Shown one piece after another: positions 4,966 through 7,541 of a stretch of 7,541 nucleotides of DNA; positions within the stretch are counted from its first letter, which is position 1, and the number at the start of each line of letters is the position of its first letter. The stretch is from Pontiellaceae bacterium (GTDB lineage Bacteria; Verrucomicrobiota; Kiritimatiellia; Kiritimatiellales; Tichowtungiaceae). The notes under the pieces were generated by a model, which saw nothing but the letters and a program-made list of their open reading frames with translations, ran no database searches and was not told where the DNA came from. The stretch spans positions 1 to 7,541 of the forward strand of contig JAOZMR010000136.1 in the NCBI GenBank assembly GCA_029934215.1. The letters are read 5' to 3'. Both the position numbers and the translations under genes were made by a program.

Positions 4966-6183
4966 ATGAGCACAAAACTATCTGGAAACATGCTGATCGC
5001 CCAAAGCGGTGGGCCAACCGCAGTCATCAATCAGAGCCTAATCGGCGCGGTACTTGAGGCAAAGAAGCACGCACAGATCCAAGAAATCTATGGATCGCTC
5101 CACGGCATTCAGGGCATTCTCGACGAGAACCTCATTAACCTAAAAATGGAGACCGAGGAAACACTCGAAGAGGTGGCGCAGACCCCATCCTCCGCCCTGG
5201 GCTCTGTCCGGCGCAAGCCGACGCCGGAGGATTGCGCAACCATCTTCCAACGTTTGGAAAAATACAACGTCCGCTTCTTTTTCTACATCGGCGGCAACGA
5301 CTCCGCAGAGACCGCGCACATCATCAGCGAAGAAGCAAAAAAAGCTGAATACGATCTTCACTGCTTCCACATCTGCAAAACAATCGACAACGACCTGCGC
5401 GAAAACGACCACACGCCCGGCTTCGGTTCCGCAGGCAAATTCGTGGCGCAGGCGTTTATGGGCGACGATCTCGACAATCGTGCGCTCGGCGGCGTGAAAA
5501 TCAACGTCGTAATGGGTCGCCACGCAGGCTTCCTGACCGCCGCGTCCGCCCTCGCCCGCACCCACGAAGACGACGGCCCGCACCTGATCTACCTCCCAGA
5601 ACGCCCCTTTGCGATAAATCGCTTCATCGAAGACGTGGAGAAAACGGTCCAAAAGCACGGACGCTGTGTCATCGCAGTATCCGAAGGCATATCCGACGCC
5701 CAAGGCACCCCGATCGTCGTAAAAGGCGCCACAACCAAAGAAGTGGACTCCCATGGCAACGTACAACTCTCGGGAACCGGCGCGCTCGGCGACATCCTCT
5801 CCGCAGAAATCAAAGCAAAAACAGCAATCACCCGCGTACGAGCCGACACATTCGGCTACATCCAACGCTCCTTCGCCGGATGCATCTCCGAAACCGACGC
5901 AAAAGAGGCGCACGGAGTTGGAGCAACCGCCGTAAAAGAAGCCATCGCAGGAACACGCGACGGAAGCATTGCGATCAAACGAAAAGACGGCGAAAAATAC
6001 AGCGTAGAATTCACCCGCGTTCCGCTCGAAAACGTAGCAGGCCACACAAAACACATGCCAGATTCATTCATCAACAAAGACAACAACAACGTCACCCCCG
6101 CCTTCATCCACTACGCCACACCCATCGTCGGAAAACTTCCAACCATTGGAAAACTCAAAGCAATTCCAGTCGAAAAGAGCTAA
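4966..6183 (+). CDS. pfp: PPi-dependent 6-phosphofructokinase (diphosphate--fructose-6-phosphate 1-phosphotransferase)
   Basis: This 405-aa protein phosphorylates fructose 6-phosphate to fructose 1,6-bisphosphate reversibly, so it can serve glycolysis and gluconeogenesis. Visible motifs are the phosphate-binding SGGPTAVIN (14-22), GGNDS (109-113), KTIDND (138-143, D141 the catalytic base), MGRHAG (183-188, sugar phosphate), PERPF (211-215) and GYIQR (297-301). Aspartate at 112 replaces the glycine of ATP enzymes, and lysine at 138 replaces the glycine before TIDND. Together these two residues are the established signature of PPi rather than ATP use. The start is well supported by AGGAAAGGA six bases upstream. 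It appears to lead an operon with two membrane-protein genes, the next starting 40 bp after its stop. Two exact palindrome copies lie inside it. Confidence 0.95.
   Translation: MSTKLSGNMLIAQSGGPTAVINQSLIGAVLEAKKHAQIQEIYGSLHGIQGILDENLINLKMETEETLEEVAQTPSSALGSVRRKPTPEDCATIFQRLEKYNVRFFFYIGGNDSAETAHIISEEAKKAEYDLHCFHICKTIDNDLRENDHTPGFGSAGKFVAQAFMGDDLDNRALGGVKINVVMGRHAGFLTAASALARTHEDDGPHLIYLPERPFAINRFIEDVEKTVQKHGRCVIAVSEGISDAQGTPIVVKGATTKEVDSHGNVQLSGTGALGDILSAEIKAKTAITRVRADTFGYIQRSFAGCISETDAKEAHGVGATAVKEAIAGTRDGSIAIKRKDGEKYSVEFTRVPLENVAGHTKHMPDSFINKDNNNVTPAFIHYATPIVGKLPTIGKLKAIPVEKS
5245..5259. repeat. Palindrome copy 5, TTCCAA-CGT-TTGGAA, inside pfp
   Basis: This is an exact 6+3+6 copy, read in frame on the + strand as FQRLE (residues 94-98), just before the GGNDS motif. 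Confidence 0.8.
6137..6151. repeat. Palindrome copy 6, TTCCAA-CCA-TTGGAA, near the end of pfp
   Basis: This exact 6+3+6 copy lies about 30 bp before the pfp stop and is read as LPTIGK in a different frame of the repeat from copy 5. As a hairpin in the mRNA it would sit just ahead of the pfp stop, but there is no U-tract. Confidence 0.8.
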
Positions 6184-6223
6184 ACATTCAAAAAGAAGCC
6201 AAAACAACGCCCCAAGGAGCACA

Positions 6224-6943
6224 ATGAGCAAAAGCCCCAAAAAAGAAGAAAACCCGATGATCAGCGTCATGCTAAACGTCGTAATCCCCGTCATCATTCT
6301 GACCTACCTAAGCAAAGACAAATATCTCGGCCCGACGTGGGGACTGGTGGTTGCCCTGATTCTACCGATCGGTTACGGCCTACACACCCTCATCAAACAA
6401 CACCGAGCGGACTTCGTATCAATCATCGGAATCATCAGCGTACTGCTAACGGGCGTCTTCGGAATCCTAAAACTTCCGCCCGAATGGATTGCCTGCAAAG
6501 AAGCCGCGATCCCGCTGATCATCGGACTAGCGATCGTGATTTCGCTAAAAACGCCCTACCCACTCATAAAAAAAATCCTAATGAGCGAAAAGATTTTCAA
6601 CGTAGAACTCCTGCACGAAAAACTGCGCGAAAAAGGCACCGAGGCAAAATTCGAAAAACGGTTAATCGGTCTAACGTGGGGGCTAGCGTCGTCCTTCTTC
6701 CTCTCGTCGGTTCTAAACTACGGGCTGGCAAAAATCATCCTAAAAAGCGAGCCGGGCACCGAAGCATTCACAGCAGAAATTGGAAAAATGACAGGAATGA
6801 GCTACATCGTCGTCATGCTGCCAAGCATGGCCGTGATGACCCTAGTTCTGATCGCACTAATCAAAACACTCACGCACCTGACCGACCTAAAAATGGACGC
6901 CCTCCTCGCCGAACACCTTCAAGAAGAGAAAAAAGAGGAGTGA
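6224..6943 (+). CDS. VC0807-family-like integral membrane protein of unknown function
   Basis: The protein has 239 aa with six predicted membrane helices, at about 12-29, 37-57, 63-83, 93-108, 147-172 and 192-214, a basic N-terminus and an acidic tail ending EEKKEE. The segments LGPTWGLVVALILPIGYG (35-52), SVLLTGVFGILKL (72-84) and KEAAIPLIIGLAI (92-104) resemble the poorly studied VC0807 family, whose function I do not know. I chose the ATG at 6224 because AAGGAG lies at 6214-6219. The same frame is open to an ATG at 6146 inside pfp, but that start has no ribosome site and would add a very basic, hydrophilic stretch. The 40-bp gap after pfp and 52-bp gap before the YihY-like gene suggest one transcript. 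The family call is by pattern recognition; membrane location is much surer. Confidence 0.75.
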   Translation: MSKSPKKEENPMISVMLNVVIPVIILTYLSKDKYLGPTWGLVVALILPIGYGLHTLIKQHRADFVSIIGIISVLLTGVFGILKLPPEWIACKEAAIPLIIGLAIVISLKTPYPLIKKILMSEKIFNVELLHEKLREKGTEAKFEKRLIGLTWGLASSFFLSSVLNYGLAKIILKSEPGTEAFTAEIGKMTGMSYIVVMLPSMAVMTLVLIALIKTLTHLTDLKMDALLAEHLQEEKKEE

Positions 6944-6995
6944 TCTCTCGCCCTATAACCTTCGCAAGACGTGCCACACAACAAGGAAAACAACC

Positions 6996-7541
6996 ATGAA
7001 AAACAAACCGAACGGGATTCTCAGCAAAATCCAACGCTTCCTACAACAGGAACTGTGGAATCTCGAACCGGAAACCACAACAAAGGCGCGTGCGGCGGGG
7101 CTCAAACTCCTGCGCATCTGCATGCTCATCGTCAAAGGCTTCAAAGAAGACAAATGCCCGCTGCACGCCTCCGCCCTCACCTTCATCTCCGTCATGGCAA
7201 TGGTTCCGTTTCTCACCATCCTCTTCGCCATCGCCAAAGGCTTCGGTTTTGGAAAAGCCAGCCACATGCTCATGGACCAAACAGAAGCATGGCCGCTCGC
7301 CCTACAAGAAGCCATCGGCTCAATTCTGAAAACCGTCGAATCGGCAAGCGTTGGAGCCATGGCAGGATTCGGGATCGTATTAACCCTCTGGGTAACCATC
7401 AAAATGCTCAGCAACATTGAAGAAACATTCAACACCGTCTGGGGCGTAAAAGACTCCCGCTCGCTCATCGACAAAATCCGCAACTACATCGCAATCATCG
7501 TCATCACGCCCATCCTCCTCATCGTAGCCACCACCGCCCAG
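6996..7541 (+). CDS. YihY/BrkB-family inner membrane protein (partial, 3' end outside window)
   Basis: It is open from ATG 6996 to the window end (182 codons). After a basic N-terminal region comes HASALTFISVMAMVPFLTIL (57-76, first membrane helix), AIAKGFGFG (78-86), then SVGAMAGFGIVLTLWVTIKM (118-137, second helix), SNIEETFNTVWGVKDSR (139-155) and NYIAIIVITPILLIV (163-177, third helix). The order A-L-T-F-x-S-x-x-A-x-V-P, then S-V-G-A, then I-E-x-x-F-N-x-x-W-G-V, is characteristic of the YihY/BrkB family. Family members usually have six helices and about 280-450 residues, so about half is missing. Once annotated as ribonuclease BN, the family's real function is uncertain. AAGGAAAA lies about 5 bases before the ATG. 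It is probably the third gene of the pfp operon. Confidence 0.93.
   Translation, partial: MKNKPNGILSKIQRFLQQELWNLEPETTTKARAAGLKLLRICMLIVKGFKEDKCPLHASALTFISVMAMVPFLTILFAIAKGFGFGKASHMLMDQTEAWPLALQEAIGSILKTVESASVGAMAGFGIVLTLWVTIKMLSNIEETFNTVWGVKDSRSLIDKIRNYIAIIVITPILLIVATTAQ

Noticed and set aside
5140..6054. 304-codon minus-strand frame antisense to pfp
   Set aside because: Its composition (long runs of F, V, C, D and A) is that of an antisense shadow of the phosphofructokinase gene, which carries all the family motifs on the + strand.
634..6151. The palindromes as CRISPR repeats or a transposon family (REP/MITE)
   Set aside because: Spacing is irregular, from tens to thousands of bases. Only the 12 arm bases are shared, and the flanks are unrelated, so they are neither an array nor copies of one longer element.
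6146..6223. Upstream ATG start at 6146 for the VC0807-like gene
   Set aside because: It overlaps the end of pfp, lacks a ribosome binding site and adds a basic hydrophilic extension, whereas ATG 6224 has AAGGAG at proper spacing.

Overview
The window looks like a chromosomal piece from a bacterium of the PVC/Verrucomicrobia-Lentisphaerae-Kiritimatiellota type. This placement is an inference. It rests on MnmG sequence variants (GGIAKSH, RKGPAVQAHRAQ), a PPi-dependent phosphofructokinase as the glycolytic gene, and a short palindrome, TTCCAA-NNN-TTGGAA, repeated many times in both genes and spacers. No rRNA or other decisive marker is present.

Left third (1-2611), accessory and decaying. The first 63 bases encode what looks like the last 20 residues of an IS30-like transposase on the + strand. 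It runs head-on into a minus-strand gene for a PLD-like nuclease domain of the kind found at the N-terminus of SNF2-type helicases. That gene is cut off after its HKD-type motif region, at the presumed end of the IS. Its first 30 codons also carry two single-base indels (-1 and +1) that cancel each other. Upstream lies an 84-codon remnant of a hotdog-fold hydroxyacyl-ACP dehydratase, which loses homology at or near a perfect 10-bp-arm palindrome. Next comes an intact 564-aa DUF262/DUF1524 (GmrSD-like) predicted nuclease, the one apparently complete defence-type gene here. Together these suggest an eroded defence island beside housekeeping genes.

Middle (2612-4965). A 347-bp spacer holds a plausible extended -10 promoter for the DUF262 gene and one copy of the palindrome. 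It is followed by a full-length mnmG (tRNA wobble-uridine modification) on the minus strand. A 162-bp divergent spacer separates mnmG from the rightward operon and carries a good sigma-70-like promoter and a strong ribosome binding site.

Right third (4966-7541), a probable three-gene + strand operon: a PPi-dependent 6-phosphofructokinase, a six-helix membrane protein resembling the VC0807 family, and the N-terminal 182 codons of a YihY/BrkB membrane protein that runs off the window. Spacers are 40 and 52 bp with purine-rich ribosome binding sites.

The most unusual signal is the iterated palindrome. There are five exact 6+3+6 copies, one with a 2-bp spacer and two near-matches in 7.5 kb, where chance would give far less than one. 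Two copies sit about three helical turns apart in front of the PLD gene. At least four lie inside conserved genes, where they are read as peptides such as FQ-x-LE or LPTIGK.
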